64,000 nt of DNA. It comes from Zasmidium citrigriseum. Its lineage: Eukaryota > Ascomycota > Dothideomycetes > Mycosphaerellales > Mycosphaerellaceae. The stretch's first letter is position 1. The number at the start of each line of letters is the position of its first letter. Positions 23,585 through 37,425 of this stretch are shown here, piece after piece. A program made the translations under genes and the position numbers. The stretch covers positions 62,001-126,000 of the forward strand of contig NHNW01000055.1 of assembly GCA_002786025.1 (NCBI GenBank). The letters are read 5' to 3'. The notes beneath the pieces are model-generated. The model searched no databases, was not told where the DNA came from, and saw only the letters and a list, made by a program, of their open reading frames with translations.

Positions 23585-25064
23585 CTATCGACGATTCGCT
23601 TGTGCCTGCTCATCAGCCAAGGCTTGCTCACTCTGCTTGAGAGTCTGCTGCCAGTGAGCGATGCTGTCTGGAGTCGCTTTTCTGACCATCAGCTGCAAGA
23701 TATGTTAGCTCTCATCACCAATTTGGAAATGACATTGGCAAATACTTACCCATTTCAATCCTCCCTCGACTTCATCTCCCCGCCTCGATCTCCTGCCTTT
23801 CTCCTGCTCCTTGCCCGCTCTCCTCATCTTGCGTTGATTATCCCGAGCACCAATGCCCCGACCAAGCATGGCGATGGGATCTTGCCGGCCAATGTGTTCT
23901 TCGCGAGGATATATCGTTGAGAGGCGGGCGACGGCGTTGCCGTATTGTGCAACTCTCTGTTCGGCGTCGTAACCGTTGGCGAAGCCTTGCGATGTTGAGC
24001 CAACGCCGGCTTCTTTGTCGACGTCTTTGGTTTGGCCGATGCTGAGAGATGTTATTAGCCTGAGTGGTAAGATGTGTAATGAAGACGCTTACCATATCTC
24101 GAGACCTCTGGGGATGAACAAGTCCAGGTTGGCCTTGGACAACGTCTTGGCAATCATGGATACGTGACCAAAGGCCGTACCAATTCCGACTGCAAACTGA
24201 CCTGCCATTAGGCCGATGCTAGCTGATCCTGGCCTGCAACAGCATCAGTACATGTCGCTTAGAATCATACCAAGGCGATACTTACACAAACCATCCGGCG
24301 ATGTTGGCTGCTTTCTGGAAAATGACGTTCTCGGGATTTGGGATGATTGCCTTGTTGACCTGATCCAGGATGGCGATGAATTGCCTCTCTTCGATTCCGT
24401 ACGCCCTCAGTTCGTCGCTATATCCTCTTAGGAAGGGCTTGCCGTCACCATATTCGACCTGAGGTAGGGCGAGGGGGCGAAAGCCGGAGTTTTGCATTGG
24501 CCTTGAGCTTCCCATTTGGTATGAACTTCTTTGATCGTATTGATAAGGGTCGGCATAGCTGTTGTATTGCGAAGGCGGCGCATTATTGTAGTAATCGTCG
24601 CTTAGGCCACTTCGCTGGGTTCCGTACGCTGGCGGTGGGTCTGAGAAGGGCGAGGAGCCGTATCGGTCATCGTATCGGGAGGCAGGTCGACGGCTATCGT
24701 AGTCGTATCCTTTGCCGTATCCTGACTTCGAGTAGCCATCATCGTATCGAGGATCGAGCGAGTCTCGTGGGCCGCGGCCATCTTCGTACAGTTGATTGTC
24801 TGGCTTTGGTGGAAGACGTCTTATGGGTTGCGAAGATGATGTCGAAGTGTTTGTGTTGTTGCTGCTGAAGGGGTTTTTGGGACCGTTGAAGCCGGTCTGC
24901 ACTTGGCCAGCTCCAAGGGCTTTGCCGATGCCGTCTCTGATGAGTCCCATGTCTTGGTGGTTGTTGTTGTCGCTGTTGGTATGGTTCGTACTTGTAGGTG
25001 TAGCTTCAAGCTCTCTGCTAACTTGAGTGCGTCTTGCTTCGATTGCTGCGAGATATATATCCAT
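23585..25064 (-). CDS. Conserved fungal protein of unknown function, four exons
   Basis: Exons 25064-24286, 24233-24093, 24041-23750 and 23692-23585 join in phase and give about 439 aa. The N-terminal half is low-complexity, rich in Tyr, Asp, Ser, Pro and Arg (RYDDRYGSSPFSDPPPAYG). The C-terminal half looks folded: GFRPLALPQVEYGDGKPFLR, EERQFIAILDQVNKAIIPNP, then a Gly-rich hydrophobic segment (GSASIGLMAGQFAVGIGTAF) and a basic stretch. This resembles a widespread ascomycete family annotated as hypothetical. The true start may be the downstream ATG in HQDMGLIRDGIGKALGAGQ. There is no signal peptide; the Gly-rich segment might associate with membrane. Confidence 0.75.
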
Positions 25065-26681
25065 GGCCTATGCATCCTGGAGTTAGGGCATCTTTTAAAC
25101 ATCTCGCATTGTCTCTGGTAGACAAGGGTCTTGCGCTGAGAGCCATGCTGAGCGTCTATTCTCGGCGCCGAATCAGTCTTGCGAATCTCTCCTTTGGTTA
25201 GCACTTGCGCTGAAAACAAACGTGAGTGACACAGCCGATCTCGTTCAGGGCCATGTGGATGTGGAACCATTTGGACGAGGCTGCGTCATGGAACTCTAAC
25301 CGTTTTGAGAAGCAGTCGCGCTGGCCAATCAGACATCTAGGGCCCTCTGAACACTGGGGAACAGAGTTTGCGAGATCTTTGTTTTGATCCTCCCCATCAC
25401 GGCCCTCGCTGCTTCATCATCCAAATGGGTTTCAAAAGACATGACGAAGCATGTGCTGCGACCATGGACTCAAGGCATGGATAGCGACACTTCCGGCGAA
25501 GACCGCCACTGAGTCACGAGATATCAGCGACAGCAATGTCGCGACAGTCCCGTGGGAAAGCAGCATCGTCAATCGCTCAACATGGACGACCCCAGCCGGC
25601 CTCCAGCGCCGCCCATGCTGTCCTGTTTGAAGTCGGTCCGCCTCACCGCGTGTACTGGTCCGGCTGAGAAGCGCCCACTTGCCACATTTCCCGGCTAGGA
25701 GCGCATGGACGAGAAAGCGCAGTCGACAATATTGCCGGACATCAGGAACATATTGGCCGTCGCCCTCAATAGCATTATGGACGGCAGGGCTCCGTCAATC
25801 GCTCATTTAAGAGGCAAAATGTCTCTTTCCAAGCGAGGAAAGGAAGACAATCTTCTCGGGCCGTATGGTGTCGATCCGGACTGGAAGCAGACAGTGGAAG
25901 CTGTTCGACAAAGTGTGGATTCGAGGGCCATCCGTCGTCATCTTGCTTCAGTATGAAGTGCGGCTTTCTTGCAGCATGGTGAATGAGAAACTTTCTAGGC
26001 CTCAAAGCTCGCCCAAGTCTGGAGGACCGCAGATATGCCTCGGCTTGCCTCGTGATGAGTGGCGGTATGGTCACATATGCTCCGTGCGCTGTATTCTGTT
26101 GAGCTTTGGGCTCTGTGAAGAGGTCTGAAAGAAGCCTAAGAGTACGCAACTTGCGGTATTCTTGAATCTGGATGAGGCCAGCTTCCATATGGATGTTAGC
26201 GAGACGGCAATGCGGCAAGGATTCCACTCTCAAATCCTCCAAGGCACGCCGGACACGAGGAACACATCTTGAGCCAGACCAGATCTATGTCTAGATTCTG
26301 TTGTGGCAGGAGGTCAAATGTCCAACACGCTGCAAGCGACGCCGGCGGAGCAGCTGTTCCGTGCCAAAAAGGGAGCTCCGCCAAGCACATTCGTGGAAGC
26401 GAGCAACGCCAACATCAACTTGAGGCTTGCATTTGCTCCTCGAGTTGTACGGCATGGAGTAGTTTGCGGAGTAGATTGACGGATCTGCGGTCCGGAGAGG
26501 TTGGAGTATGGGGTGCAGCAATTGCCAGACTGTGGTGTCCACGTGCGGCTGATACTAGGAGATCCCAAGGTTGCCAATGCCCTGGTCCTTGTATAAAACA
26601 CCTTGTTCGAACCGCACTCCTGGGGACTGCAACTCTGCTATTCTTGTCCAGCAGACTTCACCTCTTCGATATTTTAACACC
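25065..26681. other. Intergenic, no convincing gene
   Basis: This 1.6-kb stretch lies upstream of the MFS transporter gene. The longest frame is a 155-codon minus-strand ORF (25775-26242) with no motif and overlapping competitors on the other strand. The last 100 bp are the transporter promoter. Confidence 0.35.
26592..26598 (+). promoter_or_regulatory. TATA box of MFS sugar transporter
   Basis: TATAAAA lies 90 bp before the start codon at 26682, a typical core-promoter distance for a regulated fungal gene. Confidence 0.5.
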
Positions 26682-28560
26682 ATGGCGCACCAAGACGAGA
26701 AACACGTTAGGACGAGCATTGAACAGGCCATCAACGATGAGTCTACTCACGTCGTGGAGACCAAGACGATCAAGGGCAGTACGGCCTACAATGAAGCCCT
26801 CATCAAGGAACCGGTCCAGCTCGGCAACTCCGTGACGATTCGACTGATCTTCTGCCTGCTTCTCGGATGCTTTGCGCAGACCATGAACGGCTTCGATGGA
26901 TCGCTCTTTGGCGGACTGACAGCGAATTCGCAGTTTCTCGACTTCTTCGACGGTACCAACGATGGTCCTTGGGCCGCGCTCAATTCTGCCATGTACCAAA
27001 TTGGCGGTGTCTGCGCTTTGCCGTTTGTTGGTCCTGCGGTTGATACCTGGGGTCGTCGCTGGGGCATGCTCATCGGTTCGTTTATCATTGTCATTGGGAC
27101 GATCATCAACGGGACCACCGTTCTTAATGGTGAGATTGGTCAGCTGCAGGGAGGACGATTCATTCTCGGCTTCGGCGTGTCTATTGTCTCGGCTGCTGGA
27201 CCTATCTACGTTGTTGAGACCGCCCACCCGGCCTGGAGAGGCATTGTCACAGCCTATTGCAATACTGTGAGTTTAAAATACAGTGAAGCATCAAGCATCG
27301 CTGACATATTGGCCACATAGTTCTGGTTTACGGGCTCTATTCTTGCAAGTGGTGCGATTCGAGGTGCTATCGAGCTCGAAGGCAACATCTCCTGGACTAT
27401 TCCAGTCTGGCTTCAGGTAAGAGAAAGCTCCAAAACATGAAACATGCCGCAATCCGACTGACCGTGCCCTGTAGTTGGTATTCCCCGGCTTGATTCTCCT
27501 CTTCGTCTGGTTCATTCCCGAGAGCCCGAGATGGTTGTTCGTGCACAACAAACGGGAGGCAGCAATCAACACTTTGACAAAGTGGCATGGGAACGGGAAT
27601 ATGGAATCGGCTTGGGTCAAGCTTCAAGTCGCAGAATACGAGGAGTTCCTCAATACCAATGGATCGGTGGGTCACCAGTCCAACGACATGCAGTTGTTGC
27701 TAATAGACGTCGACAGGACAAGCGCTGGTGGGACTACCGTGCCCTGTTCCGCACTCGCGCCAGCCGCTATCGCATCGCATGCAACGTCGTCTTCTCCATC
27801 TTCGCTCAATGGGCCGGTAACGGTGCGTGAACTCAAGGGCAGAGGCCATCCTGCATCATGAGTGAGACATCTACTGACCATCTATCCTTTACTTTCAGGT
27901 GTGCTCACATACTTCCTCCCCGCCGTCCTGGACACCGCCGGATACACCGAAGACGTCACCAAAGCCAACATCAACCTCGGATACGCCTGCTTCCAATACT
28001 TCTTCGCCCTCTTCGGCGCCAACTTCGTGGAGCGCTTGGGCCGCCGTCGCATGATGCTTGGCAGCATGGGTGGCTGCTGTCTCGTCTGGGTTGGAATGAC
28101 TATTGCCACCAGCCAGTTTGCCCAGTCCGGGGACACGAACTCTTCTGCCGCTCAAGCGACTGTCGCCATGATCTTCATCTTCGGCGCTGTGTACTCCTTC
28201 GGAACTACGCCGCTGCAGGCACTATACCCAGTCGAAGTCCTCTCTTTCGAGATGCGAGCCAAGGGTATGGCTTTCAGCAGTTTGGCCGTCAATGCTGGTG
28301 GGCTTCTCAACCAGTTCGCCTGGCCCATCTCGCTCGACAAGATTGGATGGCATACCTACATTGTCTTTACTATTTGGGACGCTATTCAGTTCTTGGTCTT
28401 CTACTTCATGATGCCGGAGACTCGGAAGCGCACTCTCGAGGATCTGGATGAGGTGTTTGAGGCCAAGAATCCTGTGAAGGCTTCTTTGATTCCGAAGAAG
28501 GTCGCTGTTGATTCTGATGGGACTATTGTTGCGGCGGAGAAGCTGGGCATGGAGGCTTGA
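26682..28560 (+). CDS. MFS sugar (hexose/lactose-type) transporter
   Basis: Five exons (26682-27266, 27321-27416, 27475-27666, 27717-27822, 27899-28560) join in phase and give 546 aa. Sugar-porter signatures are clear: NGFDGSLFGGLTAN in helix 1, DTWGRRWGMLIG after helix 2, GRFILGFGVSIVSAAGPIYV in helix 4, IPESPRWLFVHNKREAA at the central loop, ERLGRRRMMLG, and the terminal PETRKRTLEDLDEVF. It is a 12-helix plasma-membrane proton symporter; the closest-looking members transport disaccharides or hexoses. The GH1 beta-glucosidase 1.3 kb downstream on the same strand lacks a signal peptide. The two could therefore act together, with import of a beta-glucoside followed by intracellular hydrolysis. 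Confidence 0.93.
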
Positions 28561-29907
28561 AAAGACAGAATTGATGAGGACAGGAAGTCGCGATCATTGG
28601 TAGTGGTGCTGAGTCTGGACAGTGGTGGTCGTTCCTTTGGAGTGATAGTATTTGATATCTGTAGCCGATGATGTTCAGTTCGCAAGCCTGGTGACCGATT
28701 TCCAGTCCGGTTTCGCTTTCAGTGACAGCTCTGTGCAACAACAGTCAATGAATGACTTCTTGTGAGATCGAAGCTGGGACAAATCACCCAATGGCTTTTA
28801 CGTCGCCACTTTCTCTGCTTAGAGCACGATTATGCGGATCTCTAATGGCACTCAGGTACTCAGTGCTGGAATTTGATCATCATGAGCTGAACGGGCGTTC
28901 GCCCTTTGCTTCTCTTTCACCGCTGGCGAGGCCAGGGCTATGCCATGAAAGTCGTGCCATCATGCAACAGGCGAATGGGATTGAAGAGACCGAGTATAAA
29001 AGCGGACATTGGCGGCATGCCGAGCAAGCGCGCTCTGATAGACTTCATGCGAGAGCAAGCCATTCAGGCTGAGGTAGACGACGGACCCTCTTCTGCGGAG
29101 GGGCGCTCGACAAGGCTATCGGGGTTGCGGGCCGGTATAAGATCGAGCGAACGGCTCCATAGGCCTGGCCGTACGCCACCAGATCTCGTACCTGGCGAGC
29201 CTCCCGAAGACTCTCAAAGCTAGTGGGGAGACGATATTCCAGGTCGTAATGAGACGACACTTGAAGTAGACCCACTTTTTCAAATACTTTGCTACTGACC
29301 TATGCACCACAATTCAGTAGATCAATGAAGAACCAGTCCAAGAGTCAGATGTCTATTTACCCCTCTTTCTTCATGCCACTGCTGTATGGAGAGAATCTTG
29401 CTCGACGGGAAAGAACCCGAAATCCCGGCAAGGCTGTCGTTTGTTCGGAATCCAGATCAGCCACAATGTACATCGCCGAAGAGCCAACGAGTGATAATGA
29501 GGAACTACGGAATCGTGGCTTGCTTCATGGCTTGATTTAGAAATTGCATTGTCACAGTCGATCAAGCCTCTGTTCTGCATGGACCGGTCTACTAACGGTT
29601 CGGCGTTCGTGCCGAAGCTTCAATCATGAACATGCAGCTCCGTGATTGACAGGGAATAGCTGCGAGGTGCGATTCCTTCACTAATGGTTTCTGAAAGTGG
29701 TCATGCTCGATCTCGTTGTATCTACTTTGGGGCGCCAATTCAGCCTAATGTCGGCCAGGAACCTCCGGCACTCATGTGGCTAGCTTGCCCAGTAGCACCA
29801 CTTGACAGGGGAGGTTCACGTAGTCACTTCACTTCATCGAAATTGATATTTGCTGTTTCAACCTTCTCAAGATTCTTCAACGTCGACTTGGACGGAGCAT
29901 AGAAACG
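28561..29907. other. Intergenic between transporter and beta-glucosidase
   Basis: This 1.35-kb stretch has no supported gene. It contains a TATAAAA at about 28994 with no ORF in the expected place. A 105-codon plus-strand frame (28906-29223) lacks motifs. Confidence 0.35.
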
Positions 29908-31510
<1,603 letters not shown>

Positions 31511-31633
31511 ATCATTGAGGCATGAGCTGAGAGCTTGGGAATCTCATTTTGAGGTGGAGACATGAAATGTTATTCAGTAACCTGAGGACTATCAATGACA
31601 GTGGACTCCAAACCCCGACCTTTCCTTCTTGCT

Positions 31634-33947
31634 TTAGCACGCACATGACCCATTGGGGAATGTAGTACAGTCTGGACCACAGCCGCTCACAGGTGGAGCC
31701 TGGAAATCACTACCCGGCGTGTTCATGTTGACAAAAGTGTCAAAGGTTCCTCCGCTGATTGATGCCGGATTCGCCAGATACCAGATGCCATTACCATCCT
31801 TCCAGTTGGCATTCCAAGTCGGCTTATCAGGCCTTGTGCACTTAATCGAGCAGACGCCGCCAGACATTGCTTGACTGATGGCGCAAGTCGGCACAATATC
31901 GTTCGAGGAGGCAGCACGCTCGGCTGCTGTGACTGGGGCAGACGAATCGCATTGACCGTTAGAGCATGGGCCGTCGGAGACCTGAACACTTGTTGTCTGG
32001 TCCGTCTCGGCGATGATGAGGCTGTTGCTTGGGTAGTTGAGGTAGAAAGCTGTTGGGTCGTCCGTGTTGAAGCCGAGGAAGTCGGGGTTGCCATTTGCGT
32101 CGGTGACCGGCCAAGTTACAGAGAGGCCGTCTGAATCGACGATGTTGAAGGTCGAGCCTGTTGGGAGGACGAAATCGGTCGCAGTTACTGTCTTGCGGAG
32201 GCTCGTGGTTGACGTTGTTGTAGCTGTACGCCAGATTGTGGAGAACTTCGTCGTTGTGATCGTTGTTGTTGGCGTGCTGGTCGTTGTGGCGACGGTCTGG
32301 AGGGAGAAGTGAGTTTGATTATCAGCTTGGTTTGGAAGGAAGAGACTTACATTCACAGTGCTCATGATCGTTCTAGTCGTGGTAATCGTTGTCGAACGGG
32401 TGCTCTTCGTTGGATACACACAGTTGCAGGCCGCTGTTGTCTGCGGGGCAGTAGTAGCCTTGAGACAAGCAGGCTTTGTCGATGATGCTTGACGTTCGAC
32501 AATGTTACCAGCATCAGATCTCTTTTTCTTCTGACCCGGGTCACTATCTGGACGACCCACGAGACGTTTGGCGGAAAGGATGAAGTTATCCGGAGGATAG
32601 TTCGATCGAGTGAAGTCCAGGTCGCCTAGATATGATCAGCGATGTTCCCTCTGGAGACAGCACAAGTACTGACCGCCTGTCTTCCAGTAGCAGGGCTTGG
32701 TGTTATCAGACGACTTCGATGCCCATTCCACGCCAGAGCAGTTGTCACCGAGAGCATCGACGCAGCTATTGATGCATGCTTCTGCGCTGTCCTTGCTTGG
32801 GTGATTGTTTCCACTGTACGTTCCGGTCAATCCATCATGGCAAGAGAGCTTGAACTGTTGAGATATCAGATATGGACTTATGATGTAGAGAGTGGATGAT
32901 TTGCAAGACCTACCAGGTCCCCTTGATCATTGCGCCAAAGAGCTCCATCGGAGTCCTCACATGGCGATGCGATATCCGAAATGACCATTTTGGCGGTAAT
33001 CCAATATACTTCGGTAGCAGCGATCGTGTTGGCTTCTGCGACGAGTTAGCGTCTACATTGAAATTCTTCTGCACAACGTACCATTGCCAGCGAGGAAACA
33101 GTTTGAGGGAAAGTAATCCCGATCAGGGAAGCTGCTTGCCCACTGGACTGCTCCGCAAGTCTTGTTTCGCCCATCTGTGGAGACGAAGCCGTTGCATTTG
33201 TCGATGCATTGCTCCAGAGTATCCGTCCAAGATGCGTCAATGTTTCCACCATCATTGCCCACGCCACAATAGATCATGTACTACGTCGAGTCAGCTTTGG
33301 GAGATATTTTCATTCTCCCAGGTGACCTACCTGATTGCCATTGGTATCGAAGTACGTCATACCGTCGTCATCTGGGCAAGTCAAGGCTGCAGGTGTGGCT
33401 GCAGCGATAGGAGCACAGGAGCTGATGGCTGAGATGGTCGTGGTGGTGTCGGTTGCAGTGAAAGCGGTTGCCAAAGCTGTGGTCGTTCTACAACGCTGTA
33501 AGCACTCAAGCTGTGGACTATGAAGAGTCGTTCGCTTACGTAGTCTTGGTCGTTGGTTTCGTGCTAGATAACTCCGGTCAGCTTGCAAGCGTTTGGCCAC
33601 AGGAGCGTTCATCTTACGTTGTAACGACCAACGTACTCTTGCGAGTAGCCGTGACTGTAGTCGTTGACGTCGTAGACGTTGTCGTACTGAAGACCGTTCT
33701 GTGAAGCCGTATTAGACTGGACTTGCATCCGAGGAGTTGACCAATGTCCTTACTTTCGAGAAGTTGAGGTGGATGTGACGGTCGCAAAGCCGAGTGAGGA
33801 GCAGAAGCCGCTTGCAGAGGTCTTCTGAGAAGCAGCAGTACAGCTCCCAGTGTAGGTGGAGCATGTCGCTTGTCTAGCAAAGAGGTGTTCAGCCACAGGG
33901 TTGGCCAGAGCAACGCCGGCCAGGAGGGAAGGAATGAAAGTCCTCAT
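31634..33947 (-). CDS. Secreted Cys-rich protein with two PAN/apple-like segments
   Basis: Nine exons join in phase: 33947-33754, 33698-33618, 33563-33540, 33487-33331, 33280-33082, 33035-32914, 32854-32674, 32625-32351 and 32296-31634. They give about 631 aa. The signal peptide MRTFIPSLLAGVALA is followed by a dibasic-like LFARQ processing site. Thr-rich linkers (TTTSTTSTTTVTA) surround a first Cys block. Two repeats with the pattern C..G..EQCIDKC...C.AVQW and C..G..EACINSC...CSGVEW resemble PAN/apple folds that bind carbohydrate or protein. The last 220 residues are again Thr/Ser-rich with a Cys-rich end (GCGPDCTTFPNGSCAC). It is probably a cell-wall or extracellular O-glycosylated protein with no catalytic motif. 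One exon is only 24 nt. Confidence 0.8.
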
Positions 33948-34809
33948 GATGTGTATTTTGCCTCGGAGCCGGGATGTTGAGGATGATCTCCCATAAGTCA
34001 GTTGGGTATGCTCACCATTTATGTCGCTCTGTGAGACAGTGCAGAGTGCTCTGTCCACTCCACTGATCCCTTCGGCGGTATGTACGTACAACGCCCTTAG
34101 CCAGTGGCCCTGAGAGGCATGTCGGTCTGGCCGACACTGTGGTGCCATGAGATGGTATAGGGCTGACAATGGCTTGCGTTATAGTACTATGGACAGTCGT
34201 AGTGGTCGATGCTGTGAAAAGTATGTTCTCTTTCCGGGGATCGCACGGTGTCGTTGGATCATGAGCCATGGCGTTTCTTCAGCCACGACTTGAGGTTGAA
34301 TGGCTGGAGCGACAGCAAAGTGCATGCTTGGCAAGTGTCTCGTGGTCTGACTGCGCCATGGTTCATGCATCTAAAGAAGTCAAGATCGAGAAGGCGTTCT
34401 TACCACGTGGTTGAGTCGCAATAGCCGATGTCTGTAGAAGCTGATGTCGAGACGTTCTCATGTTGAGTGTTCGTGTCGCTACAGCGCTGCTTCGAGAGGA
34501 GTCTGGAAGAGGGTTGACGGTCTTGTACAAGATTGCAGGGCGAAGTCGTGCCTGGTAGGCCTGGTGTGTTGTGAGGATGGCAGTCAGTCAGCGTACTGTC
34601 TCCGCGAATATCGTGACCTGACCAGAGGAAGGACTCACCGCTTTCGCTCTTGTCTCAGCAGTGCCATAGCACGTATAAGCCACATTTGGCGTCTCTTCAC
34701 TCTATATCATTCTTGAATTGGTGATGTGTAGCGCAAATCTGCAAGCCACATCGCGTGAGCCAGTTGGGGAAGCGGAGGATGCTTGGCAGTGGCTGCAGGA
34801 ACGAGAGAT
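33948..34809. other. Intergenic, possible short minus-strand relics
   Basis: This contains the promoter of the Cys-rich gene. Short minus-strand frames at 34012-34370 include a Thr-rich piece (TASTTTTVHSTITQAIV) reminiscent of the linkers of the neighbouring gene, but they are too short to call. Confidence 0.3.
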
Positions 34810-35472
34810 CTAGTTCCACGAAGAAGACGCCTCATCTGACATGCCAAGCGTTTTGACATGTTGCTTCTCGGTTCTTGCAGTTCGATCGGCGGCTTCATGG
34901 GCGTTCCTGGCGAGCGGCATGAAATGCGTCTCCTGCCAGTGTTTCCTGCTGGAGAGGAACGCTTGGCAGACATTCCCGACTAGGGACATCAGACGACGTC
35001 TCGAAAACACCAGCAGGAGTCTTCTATCATGAGTTGTGTCAATCATACATATCCATATACGGACTTTGCAATGGTCCAAAACAAGATCGAGCCAACGAAG
35101 CTGCCCTGCAATCATTGATTGCTTCAAATTTGACAAGGCTGCAATGCCGGGCCATTTCGGGATCTCGAAGCCGGTTGACCCGAGCCGTTCAGCAGAGCTG
35201 ACATCGACAGACTTGGCTTTCCAATCATCAAACAAAGCAGCAATTTCATCTCATCCATCACCGCCGAGTAGGACAAGACCGGTAGAATGGGTTTCTTGGT
35301 CCAAAAATGCCGGCACATGCCTCACATCACAAGTCTCACAGTACCCGAAGCTGGAAGGAGATGAGATGCGATGGACAAAGTTCATGCCCGCGGCATCGGA
35401 TGGTGGGACTTCAAATGGAGTGGTATCAGCAAGCAACGACGAAACTCTTGGACTCATTCCCAACTTCAACAT
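34810..35472 (-). pseudogene. Unknown gene broken by an in-frame TGA
   Basis: One minus-strand frame runs from an ATG at 35472 to a stop at 34810, about 220 codons, interrupted only by a TGA at 35253-35251. On both sides of it the sequence looks like protein: LVLLGGDG before, DEIAALFDDWKAKSVDVSSA and GFEIPKWPGIAALSNLKQSM after. A single C-to-T change of CGA, or a G-to-A change of TGG, would create the TGA. I recognise no domain. Alternatives are a sequencing error, or two unrelated ORFs that happen to share a frame. Confidence 0.45.
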
Positions 35473-35892
35473 AAAATAACATCGAGGCGCAATTCTCTGT
35501 GCAGTCGACTGGTTTCAGACACTCAATCGAGAGCATTCTCCTGAACGAGCGGAGTATGCAACGAAGAGCTCACCACCTTCAGCTCCGAATCCTCATGTCT
35601 GGCAGTACGAGTACGATGCCTTTGGGCATTTCAAGGTCATCTGCCCGCCAAAGCTACTGCCTTGGGTTTAAGTCTCCATACTGGACTCTTCGGAACCTCC
35701 TGTACCGTTCGCATGTCTAACCTCAGATGCAAAGCCGTCAACACCTCCACTTGTCCGACTTTGCTCTTAAACACCGCGGCACGGGTGGTACTGAGCTGGC
35801 TTCGTCTTTGTTGACTCTTTTCCTGGAGCTTACAACTGCGCTGAACGACTCGTTTGATAGAGACAGGCGCCAGAGCCATCGACGCAGCCAGT
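35473..35892. other. Intergenic, lipase promoter region
   Basis: This 420-bp stretch lies upstream of the lipase gene. The lipase frame stays open to 35854, but the signal peptide begins at 35893. No other gene is seen. Confidence 0.4.
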
Positions 35893-37233
35893 ATGCGACT
35901 ATTCTTCTGCACCGCATTAATAGCACTTGCTGAATCACGCTTTGCCAACGCTCTGCCCGCTCCATCTTCCAGCCCACCACCTTTGGGGACCAGCTTTCCG
36001 AATCCTCATCAAGATCCATTCTATGACCTCCCAGGGAACATCTCATTGTACGATCCTGGCCAAGCCGTCCGAAGCCGAACCGTCCACAGCACTGAATTCG
36101 GCCCGCTCGTCAATACCCGGCAAGTTTTCTATCGAACAAGCAACCGTCTAGATCAGGCGACAGGCTCAGTGGCTACGATCTTTATCCCAGACCTGCCTTC
36201 TTTCCCACCAAAGGTGGTGTCGTATCAATCTCCCGAAGACGCGCTCGATGTCAGCTGCGCTCCCAGTTGGGCCAGCGTCAACACCAGCTCGGAACAAGAA
36301 TCTTACTTGATTGTACCGGTGATCCCATTGGCTACTTACGCACTTGCTCAAGGATGGTACTTCGTCAACGCGGATGACGATGAGCTTTCAACGGACTGGC
36401 TTGTTGGAGAGACTGAGGGAAGAGCAACACTTGACGGAATCCGGGCGACGATCAACGAATTGAATCTTTCGCAGAGCCAGACGACTGTTACAATGTTGGG
36501 CTACAGTGGAGGAGCACATGAGACTGTCTGGGCAGCTACAATAGCAGAGACTTACGCCCCGGAGATCAACTTTGTGGGGGCGGCCTATGGCGGAACCCCA
36601 GTCGACCAGCGAATCGCCTACAACACTCTCAACGCCGGCCCGAATGCTGCTCTCGCGGGAGGAACACTGGTGGGCCTCAGTCGTGGGTACCCCGAGCTCA
36701 ACGAAACGCTGGACAGCCTCATGACTCCAGCCGGCAAAACAATATTTGCCCAGCTTCAAGGCAGCGGAGCTTGTCTAAACGAACACAAGACAGACTTCGC
36801 CAACGTCAACTTCTCCTCACCGGAGTACTTCACCTCCAACCCAATCACCAACCCCGTAACCTCCAAAGTCCTCAACGAAGAATCGCTTCTATCAAACGTC
36901 AATCCCAACCCAGTCCCCGTTCCCAAGTTCCCGCGGCTCGTATGGCACGGAACTGCCGATACGGTCGTCTCGTACTCTGCAGAAGCCGAGTATGTTCAGC
37001 AGCAATGTGCGAAGGGTGCGGACATTGCGTTTGTGTCGTACACGGGGCTTGATCACAATCCTGCTGCGTTGGCTGGCATCCCGGGGGCTTTGCTGTTCAT
37101 CACGCAGGCTTTTGATCATGCTCTTATTAGGACTCCGTGTGGGGTGAATATTTCGACGCCGGTTATTGGGAGCGCGGAGGCGATTGAGGTGCTTGGGGAG
37201 AAGGTTGATGGGTTGTTGATGGAGTTGCTGTAG
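35893..37233 (+). CDS. Secretory lipase (LIP family, alpha/beta hydrolase)
   Basis: A single exon encodes 446 aa. The start at the ATG 35893 gives the signal peptide MRLFFCTALIALAESRFANA followed by ALPAP. The nucleophile elbow is LGYSGGAHE (Ser about 205). Asp of HGTADTVV and His of GLDHNPAAL complete a plausible catalytic triad, as in the Candida-type secretory lipase family. PYDxPG-like (FYDLPGNISLYDPGQAVRSR) and TIFIPDLPSFPPKVVSYQSP segments match the N-terminal part of that family. Even-numbered cysteines suggest disulfides. It hydrolyses triacylglycerols or other esters outside the cell. It is intact, although the genes on either side are broken. Confidence 0.9.
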   Translation: MRLFFCTALIALAESRFANALPAPSSSPPPLGTSFPNPHQDPFYDLPGNISLYDPGQAVRSRTVHSTEFGPLVNTRQVFYRTSNRLDQATGSVATIFIPDLPSFPPKVVSYQSPEDALDVSCAPSWASVNTSSEQESYLIVPVIPLATYALAQGWYFVNADDDELSTDWLVGETEGRATLDGIRATINELNLSQSQTTVTMLGYSGGAHETVWAATIAETYAPEINFVGAAYGGTPVDQRIAYNTLNAGPNAALAGGTLVGLSRGYPELNETLDSLMTPAGKTIFAQLQGSGACLNEHKTDFANVNFSSPEYFTSNPITNPVTSKVLNEESLLSNVNPNPVPVPKFPRLVWHGTADTVVSYSAEAEYVQQQCAKGADIAFVSYTGLDHNPAALAGIPGALLFITQAFDHALIRTPCGVNISTPVIGSAEAIEVLGEKVDGLLMELL

Positions 37234-37425
37234 CGATGTGTCCAGCTTTTGGAACATGGATCTCGCAATTATGAGGTTGTGCGCTCAACATTTGATCACA
37301 TGTCAAGGAAGAGATCGGGCATGTGGAAGCGTCAGGCAGTACCTCCCGCTTGCGCCTTCATCAATCGCCAGCTCACCACTGGCTCTTTCAACGACCGTTC
37401 ATACCACACAACAGTGACACACCCG

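Noticed and set aside
25775..26242. 155-codon minus-strand ORF
   Set aside because: It has no motif, no upstream exon and no distinct composition; it could be chance in GC-rich DNA.
28990..29230. Possible gene behind the TATAAAA at 28994
   Set aside because: The following frame (28906-29223) starts upstream of the TATA and has no motif or splice partner.
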